Source: Candidatus Pelagisphaera phototrophica (GTDB taxonomy: Bacteria; Verrucomicrobiota; Verrucomicrobiia; Opitutales; Opitutaceae). Taken from it: 64,000 nt of DNA. Every line of letters begins with the position of its first letter. Position 1 is the first letter of the stretch. Below the pieces are notes generated by a model, which saw nothing but the letters and a program-made list of their open reading frames with translations, was not told where the DNA came from and ran no database searches. The position numbers and the translations under genes were made by a program. The stretch spans positions 2,666,001-2,730,000 of the forward strand of contig NZ_CP076039.1 of the NCBI RefSeq assembly GCF_014529625.1, given 5' to 3'. Positions 27,613 through 36,995 of this stretch are shown in pieces.

Positions 27613-28821
27613 CTATTGTGTTCCCGCTACGAGTTCAGGGTAAGCGGTTGAGGGTTGCGGTGACACTTTCATATCAGGAAGCGCCACTCTAAGATCACTT
27701 ACCACTAATTGCTGACCTTCTTCCAGATTATTCGATACGAGAACCGTTTCCTTTTCTAGCCAAAGAACTTTCGCAGGGAGGACTTTGAGTAGATTGTCTG
27801 ATCCTACCACCCAAATTTGATTTCCCTCCCGGAGGGAATCACGTGGTATTCGCAAGGTGTTTTCGAGCGTTCCCGCATCGATCATGACTTCGACGTAACT
27901 GCCCAGCAACAGAGGTAAACTTTGTTCCGAATCGCTGCGCAATCCCAAGGGATCTTCTACCGAAATCACGACTCGGGCCATACGTCCCAGTGGATCCAGA
28001 TCGCTTAACAAGCGAATAACACGACCTTCCCATTCCGCCGTGCTTCCTTCACCCGTATCCAAAATCACATTCGCCATGGCCCCAAGCTGACCATCTTTGG
28101 GAAAACGGATCCACTTCAGATCGGAAAAAGGCAATGTCACTTGTATCCAGAATTCATCAGTACCGACTAATTCACAAATCGTCGAATTGGGACTTAGCAA
28201 TTGCCCCACTTCGATGGACTCTTCTACTACCATAGCGTTGAAAGGCACTTTAATTACCGTACGTGAGAGCTGCAGATCGGCCACCTCAATATCGTTGGTA
28301 GCCTTTTGCATCATCGCCTCGGCCCGTCGCAAATGGGGTTCACGCAAAACAAGCGAACGATTCACATCCTCGATCTCCAGATCCGATTGCAATTCATCCC
28401 ATTCACGTTTCGCGATAACCTGGCGTCCACTCTCCACTTCACGCTCGAATCGCGCTTGCTCGAGATTGGACCTGACTTCGGAAAGTGCCAATTCGTAATC
28501 CTTTGGATCAATTCGCACCAACTCCTCACCTTTCACGAGCCGACCGCCAATCGTAATCGAATCGTTTTGATGTATCACCTGTCCCGATACTTGGGGTCTT
28601 ATCGTCACTTTTCTGGCTGGAATGACACTGCCAAAAGCGCTCACGGAAACCGATCGCGTTTCAGCGGCGAGCGCAATGGTCTGGACGATCCTAGCCGAAC
28701 TCGCTTTTTCTTCAGGCACAATCTCCGGCCCGGTCGATATCAGCAAATAACTCACTCCACCTCCTACGACAAGGATCAGGGATATAATCAGAATTGTGCT
28801 AGCGTGTGACTTTTTTTTCAT
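27613..28821 (-). CDS. RND efflux periplasmic adaptor (HlyD/MFP family)
   Basis: 402-residue adaptor linking the inner-membrane pump to the outer-membrane channel. An N-terminal membrane anchor (STILIISLILVVGGGVSYLLI, residues 8-28) is followed by a lipoyl-like domain (VIPARKVTIRPQVSGQV near 68), an alpha-helical hairpin (about 110-170), the second lipoyl half (VIKVPFNAMVVEESIEVGQ near 190), and a beta-barrel. The start overlaps the 3' end of the outer-membrane-factor gene by 23 bases, indicating translational coupling. Middle gene of the efflux operon. Confidence 0.92.
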   Translation of the reverse strand: MKKKSHASTILIISLILVVGGGVSYLLISTGPEIVPEEKASSARIVQTIALAAETRSVSVSAFGSVIPARKVTIRPQVSGQVIHQNDSITIGGRLVKGEELVRIDPKDYELALSEVRSNLEQARFEREVESGRQVIAKREWDELQSDLEIEDVNRSLVLREPHLRRAEAMMQKATNDIEVADLQLSRTVIKVPFNAMVVEESIEVGQLLSPNSTICELVGTDEFWIQVTLPFSDLKWIRFPKDGQLGAMANVILDTGEGSTAEWEGRVIRLLSDLDPLGRMARVVISVEDPLGLRSDSEQSLPLLLGSYVEVMIDAGTLENTLRIPRDSLREGNQIWVVGSDNLLKVLPAKVLWLEKETVLVSNNLEEGQQLVVSDLRVALPDMKVSPQPSTAYPELVAGTQ

Positions 28822-30241
28822 TAGGGTTTGATTCGGCTACGGGGGCGTTGGGTGAAAAGATGGGTCCTCCCAAGGCTCTATGCAAGGTGACACGAGAGCT
28901 CAGGATATCCCGCCTTGAACTCACAATCTGCCTCTCGAGGTTCTGGACGATATTTAAGGCGGTAAAAACAGGGAGGTAGTCGGTCAGCCCCTGGCTAAAG
29001 CGATTGCGTGCCTCCGTCAAAAGCCGTTGAGCAGTCAATAACTGGCGTTCAACAAGAACGAGCCGTTCCTCCAACTTTCGCTCCCGCAATAGCACAGCTT
29101 CGACTTCCTGCACGGCGGTCAAAAAATCGCCCGAGTAGCGGGCCAGCGCTTCCTCTAGCTCTGCCTGTCGCAATCTCGCTTGAGCCCTTCTTTCTCCGGC
29201 AGCGAACAAAGGTAAGGCTAAATCGGCAAATGCCGCTCTGATTGCATCTCCCAGTTTAGGATCACCTCTCCAGTTGAGACTTCCCCCAATTCGCAATGTA
29301 GGAAGCTGTTCGGAAACGGCCTCCCCTACTCGATGATCCAACGCTAGGATTCGCTGCTGAGAGGCACGCAGGTCAGGCCGACGCACGAGTAGCAGAGCGG
29401 GCACGCCGACATCCGGCAGAGGGGGTAAGTTAGAAAATTTTGATGAGAACTGCCGCTGGCTAGATCCAGGAGTCTTGCCAATAAGTGTATCCAGCACGTA
29501 TTCTACTTGGCCGATACGTGCCTCCACTTCAGGAATGCGAGCTTTTGTTTCGTCAAGCTGCTCCTGCTGCTGTAGCACGTCGACAATTGAAGACTGACCC
29601 TGGCCGAAACGGAGCGATGTCAGTTTCAGCAGGGACTCGTTTATCTCTATCTGCTCCTGCAGTACCTCCAGTTGCCTTTGCTGTTCTTTTATTTCGAAAT
29701 AATTTTCGGATATAGCGGTTGATAAGAGTAATCGGGCATCCAACCAGTCCTGGACGGAAGCCTCTAACTGCAGTTTCCGGGCCTTGCGAGCCGATGAAAG
29801 GCGACCCCAAAGATCGAGTTCCCAACGCAACAGACCCCCTATGCTCGCGGACTCCTCAAGATCACCCGTGGATGGAGCGGTGATCCTTTCGTCTTCCTCC
29901 CATTCGTAGCTGCCGCTCATTTCTACGGTGGGGTACAAACGGGCTCCCGCTTGTCTGGCGGCCGCGCTGGCCTGCTCAACTCGAGCCAGAAACACCTGCA
30001 AATCAAAATTGGCGTCCAAGCCCTCTTGAATCAGCTCATTCAACACAGGATCATCGAAGGATTCCCACCAGGACCGATTCCACGAATCGTCGGGCACCGT
30101 TCCTCCCATGTGCTGTTCAAACTCAGTATTTAGCTCAACTGCTGGGACGGCCGCCTTCTCATTAACCCTGTGGATCGCGCAACCGCTCGCCAGGACGCAG
30201 ATGATAAATGCCACCGGTCCTACTGTTTTGCGAGATCTCAT
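28799..30241 (-). CDS. RND efflux outer-membrane lipoprotein (OprM/NodT family)
   Basis: 480-residue TolC-like outer-membrane channel. The ATG at 30241 (MRSRKTVGPVAFIICVLASGC) gives a lipoprotein signal with lipobox LASGC; the longer TTG-initiated frame from 30277 adds 12 residues before it and is not favoured. Two repeated coiled-coil/beta segments are visible: QVFLARVEQASAAARQAGAR near residue 85 and RRPDLRASQQRILALDHRVG near 290, the second being a hallmark of NodT proteins. First gene of the operon; the adaptor starts within its last codons. Confidence 0.92.
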   Translation of the reverse strand: MRSRKTVGPVAFIICVLASGCAIHRVNEKAAVPAVELNTEFEQHMGGTVPDDSWNRSWWESFDDPVLNELIQEGLDANFDLQVFLARVEQASAAARQAGARLYPTVEMSGSYEWEEDERITAPSTGDLEESASIGGLLRWELDLWGRLSSARKARKLQLEASVQDWLDARLLLSTAISENYFEIKEQQRQLEVLQEQIEINESLLKLTSLRFGQGQSSIVDVLQQQEQLDETKARIPEVEARIGQVEYVLDTLIGKTPGSSQRQFSSKFSNLPPLPDVGVPALLLVRRPDLRASQQRILALDHRVGEAVSEQLPTLRIGGSLNWRGDPKLGDAIRAAFADLALPLFAAGERRAQARLRQAELEEALARYSGDFLTAVQEVEAVLLRERKLEERLVLVERQLLTAQRLLTEARNRFSQGLTDYLPVFTALNIVQNLERQIVSSRRDILSSRVTLHRALGGPIFSPNAPVAESNPNEKKVTR

Positions 30242-30625
30242 TGGATACCAAAACAAATCGAAATGAATTACGGTCAAGGCAATTGATATGGACGAATTCT
30301 AGCAAGTTCCCTCTAAGTAAACACTTTAAGCAATTTCATACGGGATAATCCCCATGACGACTCCACAAGTTGTCTTGCCCCGTTCCGAGGAGGCCAGCTA
30401 ACATCCGGATTTCCGATTTCGTCATACCGTAACATGAGCCGGCCATCCGAACCTGCAAAGCAAAGATCTCCGGAGCCACCGACGAATCGGGCACCACAGC
30501 AAACTTCGAGTTACGAGACCCATTGCAAATGAATTTGAAAGTTCCCCTGTAAGAACAAACAGGACGACTCGCATATTTCCAAGATCAAATGGAGCTAATA
30601 GCTATTCAACGTTACAAACAAGCCT
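30242..30625. other. Intergenic region, no gene recognised
   Basis: About 0.38 kb between the divergent efflux operon and the small lipoprotein. Two minus-strand frames are open for about 60 codons (for instance DGRLMLRYDEIGNPDVSWPP in one) but match no family I can name. A remnant is possible. Confidence 0.35.
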
Positions 30626-30760
30626 ATGAAATTTCTCGACGCCCGATCCCTTGGACTCCTTCTCTCAACCTTCCTCTTTGCAACCGGCTGCGTTACCGTG
30701 GCGAAAACAGCAGTGGAAGGAGCTCTCAAGGAAGCGAAGGCAGGGCCAAAGCCTTTGTAA
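30626..30760 (+). CDS. Small lipoprotein
   Basis: 44 residues, too short for usual calling. A charged start MKFLDARS is followed by the hydrophobic LGLLLSTFLFATGC with a clear lipobox (ATGC, lipid-modified Cys near residue 25), then a short helix-prone tail VAKTAVEGALKEAKAGPKPL. Such entericidin-like or anchoring lipoproteins are common in Gram-negative bacteria. No strong ribosome site is seen upstream, and no partner gene is adjacent. Confidence 0.55.
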   Translation: MKFLDARSLGLLLSTFLFATGCVTVAKTAVEGALKEAKAGPKPL

Positions 30761-31036
30761 AGGTCCCCGCATTCAAAATCAGCGACGATAGCAACAAAGA
30801 TACCGCAACACCGCAACGGACGCACGATAACTATTTCTCACAATACTAGGATTTAAGAGGAGTTCATTCCAGCTAGTCCCAATACCTAATAGCGCAGCCA
30901 TCCTACTCCAAGACTTGCCTGTCATGAGCTTATCATATCTAGTCGTAAGCTAGCACCTCAGCGAAGATACTGAGAATAAAATGCGTCGGGGATCGTTGTT
31001 CTTAAAAGGATTGGGTTGAGGGTTTATGAATTAACA

Positions 31037-31075
31037 GGGACCGCCGTTGGCGAGCAGGATTCCGCTTCGCGGAAG
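31037..31075 (+). repeat. Hairpin repeat, copy 1
   Basis: GGGACCGCCGTTGGCGAGCA followed by GGATTCCGCTTCGCGGAAG. TTCCGC pairs with GCGGAA. A related copy is at 37749-37787. Confidence 0.6.
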
Positions 31076-31093
31076 CAGGCTTTGTGAAGGACT

Positions 31094-31119
31094 AGGCTCA
31101 GACTGACGCACTGAGCTAC
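31094..31119 (-). repeat. 3'-end stem-loop repeat, copy 3
   Basis: On the minus strand it reads GTAGCTCAGTG...CAGTCTGAGC, starting 19 bases after the stop of the DUF5916 gene and in that gene's direction. Confidence 0.6.
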
Positions 31120-31138
31120 TTGCTGAAAGGTGAGGTTA

Positions 31139-33406
31139 CTAAAACCGAAAGATCGAACTCAGCTTCAAGGTTGTATCCATTTGCTTGAGAACCAGTCCAG
31201 TTCGCTCGTCTAAGTAGCTTTGGTTGAGGACGAGAAAAATTCGCTTTCCGGGGTGGTATTCCCAAATTAGTCGACTGTTTACGCCTAGCGTATCGGAAAT
31301 ATTATCGTATTGAAAAACATTAGACCAGGTGAAATCCGGTGTAATGTTCACGAGTGCTGTAAGTGATGCCAGTTTAACGCTAAAGTCGCCTCCAGGTAGG
31401 TTTACATTTTGCCGAGTATAACCAAGCGTCGTTCCAAAGTGTTTGGACGGGAGGTAGTTCACTTCAGTTTTACTCTCGGTTCGGTCCCCATCGTAAAAGT
31501 TTCCAAAGCTATATTCCTGCTCCATGCTTACCGTACGCTTCGTCGCAGTTTGAAATCCTAAAATGCCTCGGTTCCAATCGTAGTCACCAGCCTGAATCAC
31601 GACTCCATCCGATATTTCAAAATCAGTGACCAAAGCATCGTAGGAATTCTCGTATCGAGCGTAAACACTATCCGACGACTCAAACATAAAACTTAAGGGA
31701 GTGAGCTCATGCCGTGATGACTCCAGCTCATTAGAAAGGTTAGTTACATACTCCCCTTCATAAATGAGAAAATACTGCCGCAGCCATTCGATGTCGTCTG
31801 TTCTAGGCTGATAGGTTAAGACCGAGGCAAAGCGGCGGATTCCACGGCGAGGAGCGAAGCCCATGGCCGGGTTGAAGTTCTCATCGATCTGCAGAAAAGA
31901 GCCGTCTATCTCGAATTCGTCCGCTGGAATGATTACGTTGCCCCCAAAACTCGGCGCTAAGCTGTCATCAAAGTCCGGATCATCGGACTGCGTTCCAAGC
32001 ACAAAGGCGTTTGCCTCGAGTCTATACTTATCGAGAAAGTTGTTGCTGAGATAACGGAAGTCCGAACCCACTAATAGATTGTCGTAGTCTGAATTGGGAT
32101 CTCCGTGAGTCATAATTACCCCAACCGTTGACTGATCCAATACCTGTTTCGTCGCTCGCCCAAGAAAGACATTCTGACTGTCCAATTCGGAGCTGGAATC
32201 TATCACCGCATCGATAATTCCAATATCGATATCACCAATACGTCCCGAAAGTTTCCCCGCCCCAATGAGGGGAACCACGGTTCCGCTGCTAGTAAGGCCG
32301 ATACGCCGACTGAAGTAAGGCAGAAACACTGGACTGGTCCTCGCCCCACGACGGACTCTTCCTTCTAGTCCTCCAAATGTAAATACGCCCGCGTCTTCTA
32401 GAAAAAAACGGCGCTTTTCCTGAAAGAAAAGAGAAAATCGAGTCAAGTTGACTTGGCGGGTATCGGTCTCTGCAGCAGCGAAATCGGTGTTGTAACTCAG
32501 GGTAGCACTCATTTTAGGCGTGATTCGATACCTAAAGTCACCTCCCCAATCGAAATCGAATTCACTTTCTCCGGTTTCCCGGTTTTCCGTTTCCTTTCCA
32601 ATAATATATGGATTCAACTCAAGTCCTAACCCCTGTTTCAATCCGTACAGCCCTTTGATCGTTCCCGCCTCGGCCATGTAGTAAGATCGGATGGACGCCC
32701 GTGGGGATGACCATATACCTCTCTGATCCAATCGCTTCAAATTACGCGTAAGGTTCATGCCCCATTCTGTGGAATCTGGATCAAAACTGAACGTATTCAA
32801 TGGAAACGCCACCTCGGCAAACCAACCTTCCTCGGTTCTTCTCGTTTTCACTTCCCAGATTCCGTCCCATCGACTATTGATGTTAGAGTTGTTGCTGACT
32901 ATTCCATCCTGGCGTGCGCCATTCGGATTAAAGCGAAACCAGTAGCCATTTCGTTGATCGTTGAATGTATCCAACGAGATGATAACATAGTCGTCAGGAC
33001 TCATGCTGTCGTCACGACGCATGTAGCGTGAGACGATCTTGTCCGGCTCCGAGTCCCAACACCAAACTGCAACATAGATATTTCGGTCGTCGTGAGCCAC
33101 TCGAAACTCGGTCTGCTGATCCATCGGCTTTCCCGCTTTGGGCCGGTACTGGATCAATGGTCCTGCCACTTCGGCATTATGCCACGCATCGTCATCTAGA
33201 ATACCGTCAATACGAGGAGGATTCTCGACGCGATAAGCTTTTATTTCTGGTTTATGTCCCCTTTCCAGACGAATTGCCGGGATATCGGGATCGTCGGGAA
33301 TCGTCCGCTCAATCATCGCTTCCGCAATAGCACGCTCAGATCCCAATGAATCTAGCAACAAAGCAAACATAATTATCAATTTACCTGTTATGTTGTTCTG
33401 GAGCAT
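31139..33406 (-). CDS. DUF5916 outer-membrane beta-barrel protein with CBM9-like N-terminal domain
   Basis: 755-residue exported protein. After a signal peptide (about residues 1-30) comes a CBM9-like domain: ENPPRIDGILDDDAWHNAE near residue 60, VAHDDRNIYVAVWCWD near 105, and the WFRFNPNGARQDG segment near 153. From about residue 230 onward the sequence shows alternating amphipathic beta strands, SLFFQEKRRFFLEDAGVF and FNPAMGFAPRRGIRR, as in DUF5916 proteins, and ends in Phe, as outer-membrane barrels do. Function is unknown; a sugar-related role is suggested by the CBM9 fold. Single gene, with a repeat just after its stop. Confidence 0.82.
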   Translation of the reverse strand: MLQNNITGKLIIMFALLLDSLGSERAIAEAMIERTIPDDPDIPAIRLERGHKPEIKAYRVENPPRIDGILDDDAWHNAEVAGPLIQYRPKAGKPMDQQTEFRVAHDDRNIYVAVWCWDSEPDKIVSRYMRRDDSMSPDDYVIISLDTFNDQRNGYWFRFNPNGARQDGIVSNNSNINSRWDGIWEVKTRRTEEGWFAEVAFPLNTFSFDPDSTEWGMNLTRNLKRLDQRGIWSSPRASIRSYYMAEAGTIKGLYGLKQGLGLELNPYIIGKETENRETGESEFDFDWGGDFRYRITPKMSATLSYNTDFAAAETDTRQVNLTRFSLFFQEKRRFFLEDAGVFTFGGLEGRVRRGARTSPVFLPYFSRRIGLTSSGTVVPLIGAGKLSGRIGDIDIGIIDAVIDSSSELDSQNVFLGRATKQVLDQSTVGVIMTHGDPNSDYDNLLVGSDFRYLSNNFLDKYRLEANAFVLGTQSDDPDFDDSLAPSFGGNVIIPADEFEIDGSFLQIDENFNPAMGFAPRRGIRRFASVLTYQPRTDDIEWLRQYFLIYEGEYVTNLSNELESSRHELTPLSFMFESSDSVYARYENSYDALVTDFEISDGVVIQAGDYDWNRGILGFQTATKRTVSMEQEYSFGNFYDGDRTESKTEVNYLPSKHFGTTLGYTRQNVNLPGGDFSVKLASLTALVNITPDFTWSNVFQYDNISDTLGVNSRLIWEYHPGKRIFLVLNQSYLDERTGLVLKQMDTTLKLSSIFRF

Positions 33407-33631
33407 GGGGAGGGGTTGTGCAAGAATCAGAGTACTTTTCTGTTGTCGCGGAGGCTGACCCGCAAGTACAAATTAGATACCATTATCTTCCGCTTTCATG
33501 AGTAAGCGTCCTGAATTCGCCGGTTTGCAATTATCCAAGCTCGACTCCTCAGCATCTAGTCAAATAATAGCACCCAATCTTAGAAAAGGGATTTTTTCCC
33601 ATCCGTCAGAAATCAACTCATTTGATCCAAT

Positions 33632-35038
33632 ATGTCGCCATCCAGAAGAAGCTTCGTCAAGTCGGCTGCTACCACGGCAGCCGCCCTTTCCTTCCCAACG
33701 ATCATCCCTCGCCATGTGCTAGGAGGTGCAAACTTCGTTGCCCCGAGTGACAAAGTAAATGTCGCCATCGTTGGAGTCGGGGGTCAGGGCAGGCACAATA
33801 CGCTCCAGCTTCTCCAGCTCGACGACGTTCAAGTGACCGCTATCGCTGATCCGGCGGAATACTGGAACCTCAACGATTTCTACTACAAGGCCATCGCCGG
33901 CCGCGGCCCCGTCAAAGACATCATCGAAGAACACTTCGAGAAAAAGACTCCAAACTACAAAGTAGCCGAGTACGTCGACTTTCGAAAGATGTTGGAGAAA
34001 GAGTCGTCGCTGGACGCCGTTCTCTGCGCGACCCCCGACCATACCCACGCTTTCGTGGCATCCAATTCCATGCGGGCTGGCAAGCACGTCTACGTGGAGA
34101 AACCAATGGCCCACAATCTTTGGGAAAACCGTAAATTGGCCGAAATCGCAAAAGCAACGGGCGTCGCAACGCAAATGGGAAATATGGGCCACAGCTCTGA
34201 AGGAATTCGACAAGTGGTAGAACTGCTCAGAGCCGGGGCCATAGGAGAGGTGAAAGAGTCCCATTCCTGGTGCCACGCTACCCGTTGGACAAACGGCCTA
34301 CACGACCTGCCACTCGGCAGTACTATCCCTCAGCCTGATTTTGATTGGGACCTCTGGTTGGGTCCTCGCGAGAAGATCCCCTATCATGAAGATTACACCC
34401 CTGTGAAATGGAGAGACTTCTGGAGATTTGGCTGTGGTGCCATTGGTGACTTTGCTTGCCACGACATGGATGCTACCGTTTGGGCCTATGATTTGGCGGA
34501 GCCAGAATCCGTCCAGATCTACCCTATCGGACAAAGCAACGAAGAAATCGTGCCACATGGGGAACTGGGATACTTTGACTTCAAAGCCAAAGGGAAACAG
34601 AAGGACATGAAAATTACCTGGTATGCGGGATCGGGAAGGCCCGACCATCGCGATTCGTTTCCCGAAAATTTCAACTTATCCAAAAGAGGACTCCTATTTG
34701 AGGGAACCAAAGGAACGATCCAGTGCGATGGCGCCGGTGGGGGACCTCGTATATTCCCGCAAGAACTGCGCACATCCATTAAACGACCTGAGAAAACCCT
34801 TCGACGAACAGGCGGACATCATCGCGACTGGATCGACGCCATAAAGGGAGGCCCCTCAGCGAGCTCAAACTTTGAATACGCGTCGAGATTGACCGAGATC
34901 GCCCTCCTTGGGGTTCTTTCCGTGAGAATGGGTGGAGCTAAGATCGAATGGGATGCAAAGAACATGAAAGCCAAAGGGCTGCCAGAAGCCGACCAGTACA
35001 TAAACGAACCGGTACGCAAAGGCTGGGAGGTGGTTTAG
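33632..35038 (+). CDS. Tat-exported Gfo/Idh/MocA oxidoreductase
   Basis: 468-residue relative of glucose-fructose oxidoreductase and exported glycosidase-type Gfo/Idh proteins. The leader SRRSFVKSAATTAAALSFP is a twin-arginine signal. The nucleotide loop is VAIVGVGGQGRHN near residue 46, YVEKPMAHNLWENRKL near 152 contains the EKP motif, and CGAIGDFACHDMD near 270 has the active-site His. The ending YINEPVRKGWEV is typical of Verrucomicrobiota and Planctomycetota members. Substrate unknown. Stands alone between a divergent outer-membrane gene and a convergent dehydratase; repeat copy 4 follows its stop by 54 bases. Confidence 0.9.
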   Translation: MSPSRRSFVKSAATTAAALSFPTIIPRHVLGGANFVAPSDKVNVAIVGVGGQGRHNTLQLLQLDDVQVTAIADPAEYWNLNDFYYKAIAGRGPVKDIIEEHFEKKTPNYKVAEYVDFRKMLEKESSLDAVLCATPDHTHAFVASNSMRAGKHVYVEKPMAHNLWENRKLAEIAKATGVATQMGNMGHSSEGIRQVVELLRAGAIGEVKESHSWCHATRWTNGLHDLPLGSTIPQPDFDWDLWLGPREKIPYHEDYTPVKWRDFWRFGCGAIGDFACHDMDATVWAYDLAEPESVQIYPIGQSNEEIVPHGELGYFDFKAKGKQKDMKITWYAGSGRPDHRDSFPENFNLSKRGLLFEGTKGTIQCDGAGGGPRIFPQELRTSIKRPEKTLRRTGGHHRDWIDAIKGGPSASSNFEYASRLTEIALLGVLSVRMGGAKIEWDAKNMKAKGLPEADQYINEPVRKGWEVV

Positions 35039-35092
35039 AAAACCACGAAAAAGGTTTTCGCTCTCGAAAGACCCGATTCAAGAGTTTCGACA

Positions 35093-35116
35093 GTAGCTCA
35101 GTACTCCAGCCTGAGC
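35093..35116 (+). repeat. 3'-end stem-loop repeat, copy 4
   Basis: GTAGCTCAGTACTCCAGCCT continuing GAGC; the GCTCAG and CTGAGC arms are kept while the loop differs. Downstream of the Tat-Gfo/Idh gene, in the same direction. Confidence 0.6.
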
Positions 35117-35195
35117 TGCATTTAAACGCAGGAACCCCGGTTAGTCGTGACTCCTAAGATCTTTTTGCGTAGATACTATAGGGATTAGCCTTCGT

Positions 35196-36995
35196 TCAAT
35201 CCCTCGGCCACCAGAGGGCCCCTTCTTCCAACGGACGTACGATCTGTGAAGCGATTCGCATCGTCCCTCGGGGCAAGGTCAATTCAGGACGTTTCCATGC
35301 ACTCTTACGCTGAGCCATCTCATCAGCTCTCACCCTTACAAAGAGTTCTTCTGTGTCTCCATCGAGCCGGACGGTATCGCCCTCATTTATCAAAGCGATC
35401 GGACCACCCTTCCACGCTTCAGGTTCTACATGAACCACCAGCGTGCCTCTGGAAACGCCAGACAGACGCCCATCCGTAACGACTGCGATGCGCGAGTCAT
35501 TACCCATCCCCGTTAGTGCTGCCGTAAGTCTTAATAATTCGGGGCAACCAACTGAAACTCCCTGGTAACGCAACACAATGATGTCGCCATCGTTGATGCC
35601 GCCACTCAGCACTTCTTTTACCGCATCGTTCTCGATATCAAAGACGCGGGCCGGACCTTCCAATATCCTTTGTTGGGCGTTAACTTTGAAAACACAGCCG
35701 CGTGTCGCAATACTTGCCGTCGTCTCATTAGAGTGGTCCCCTTTTACAATAACCAATGAGGACTTGGCCTTTAGAGGAGATTCTACAGAGCGAATTACAT
35801 CTGTTTCCGGATCTTGGAATTCGGGAAAGGGAGCGTCCGTAACGTCCGCACCAATAGTTTTTCCGGTAATCGTCTTCGCCTCTGGATCGAGTAGTCCTTG
35901 CTCAATCATGTAGCGGGTCAACGGAGGCAGTCCCCCCGCCTTCTCATAGAGATCTACCATCACAAATTTTCCAGCGGGCAACAAATTCAGCAACACCGGC
36001 GTATCAGACTTCGCCCGAATCTCCTCTAACCCAAATGGAACTCCAAAGCCTTCTGCAATCGCAGGGAGATGGATGACAGCATTGGTACTTCCTCCAATCG
36101 CATGCAGCATAGTAGCCACGTTGCTAAAAGATCGCTCATCGACAATATCGCCAACGGTTTGGTGTTCGTTCCACATCCGGACGAGTGCCTCCGCAGCCTG
36201 TCTCGTCTCCTCTATTTTGGGAGCAAAGACATCGACATGATTCGAGTCCATCGCAGGTGTACTCGCACTCGAAAAAACCGAGATACCCAAAGTGGAGGCT
36301 AACACCGCCAAGGTGTTAGAAGTCGCCATAACCCCGCACCCTCCAGGCGAGGGAAGCGCATTTAAAATAATGTCCTCGTATTCGTCCTTGGTAATCTCTC
36401 CCGCGGCCAGCCTTCCTGCCGCCTCCACCGCGGTTTCTATCTGAATCGACTTTCCGGCCAGACTGCATCCTGTCCTGATTGTGCCTCCATGCACGAGAAC
36501 CAAGGGCAGATCCTTGAGCCAGGAAGCGGCCAGCATTCCACCAGCCACCGTCTTGTCACAACCCGTAATGATGATTACAGCATCCACCCGGTTGATCTCA
36601 ACTTGCTGGACAATCGAACTCGCAAATATCTCTCGTGAAAACAAAGAGAGCCCCATCGCTCCGATGCGCGGGTCGTTCTCGTAAGAATGACCCATCGAAA
36701 TCGCGTCAGTAACCGCCGCCACTGGCTCAATCGCGGTCACCCAGCCCTGCGTTTTGAAAAGGTGGGACGCCATTTCTTCGGCCAATTTTCGGTGATGAAG
36801 ATTGCACAGATTCGTTTCCCCACCTCCGTGTAAGATCATAACAATCGGACTTTTTTCGTTCGGCAAATAAGGAGCGTCCTTGCCTCCCCGGAAATCAGTT
36901 TTTACGGCCTGACGCATCCATCCGTTTTTCATGGTTAGCGTGCAGCCACGCATCTCACTGAAAAAATCGCTCCTCTTCTGTTTTTCCGAACTCAT
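35196..36995 (-). CDS. IlvD/Edd family dehydratase (probable sugar-acid dehydratase)
   Basis: 599-residue iron-sulfur dehydratase. Three Cys expected to ligate the cluster are present: Cys64 in GGGETNLCNLH, Cys146 in GCDKTVAGG, and Cys220 in SPGGCGVMATSN. The second motif lacks the Pro of the usual GCDKTxPG, reading VAG, as in a divergent sugar-acid branch rather than amino-acid IlvD. The C-terminal domain has VTDGRLSGVSRG near residue 535. Divergent from the rhamnose mutarotase gene, so dehydration of an aldonic acid such as rhamnonate or arabonate is inferred. Ends with TGA. Confidence 0.85.
   Translation of the reverse strand: MSSEKQKRSDFFSEMRGCTLTMKNGWMRQAVKTDFRGGKDAPYLPNEKSPIVMILHGGGETNLCNLHHRKLAEEMASHLFKTQGWVTAIEPVAAVTDAISMGHSYENDPRIGAMGLSLFSREIFASSIVQQVEINRVDAVIIITGCDKTVAGGMLAASWLKDLPLVLVHGGTIRTGCSLAGKSIQIETAVEAAGRLAAGEITKDEYEDIILNALPSPGGCGVMATSNTLAVLASTLGISVFSSASTPAMDSNHVDVFAPKIEETRQAAEALVRMWNEHQTVGDIVDERSFSNVATMLHAIGGSTNAVIHLPAIAEGFGVPFGLEEIRAKSDTPVLLNLLPAGKFVMVDLYEKAGGLPPLTRYMIEQGLLDPEAKTITGKTIGADVTDAPFPEFQDPETDVIRSVESPLKAKSSLVIVKGDHSNETTASIATRGCVFKVNAQQRILEGPARVFDIENDAVKEVLSGGINDGDIIVLRYQGVSVGCPELLRLTAALTGMGNDSRIAVVTDGRLSGVSRGTLVVHVEPEAWKGGPIALINEGDTVRLDGDTEELFVRVRADEMAQRKSAWKRPELTLPRGTMRIASQIVRPLEEGALWWPRD

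Larger units (their letters stand above)
30761..31138. other. Intergenic region with two dispersed repeats
   Basis: Holds the ATTCCGC-type hairpin repeat at 31037-31075 and the 3'-end stem-loop copy at 31094-31119. No gene otherwise. Confidence 0.5.
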
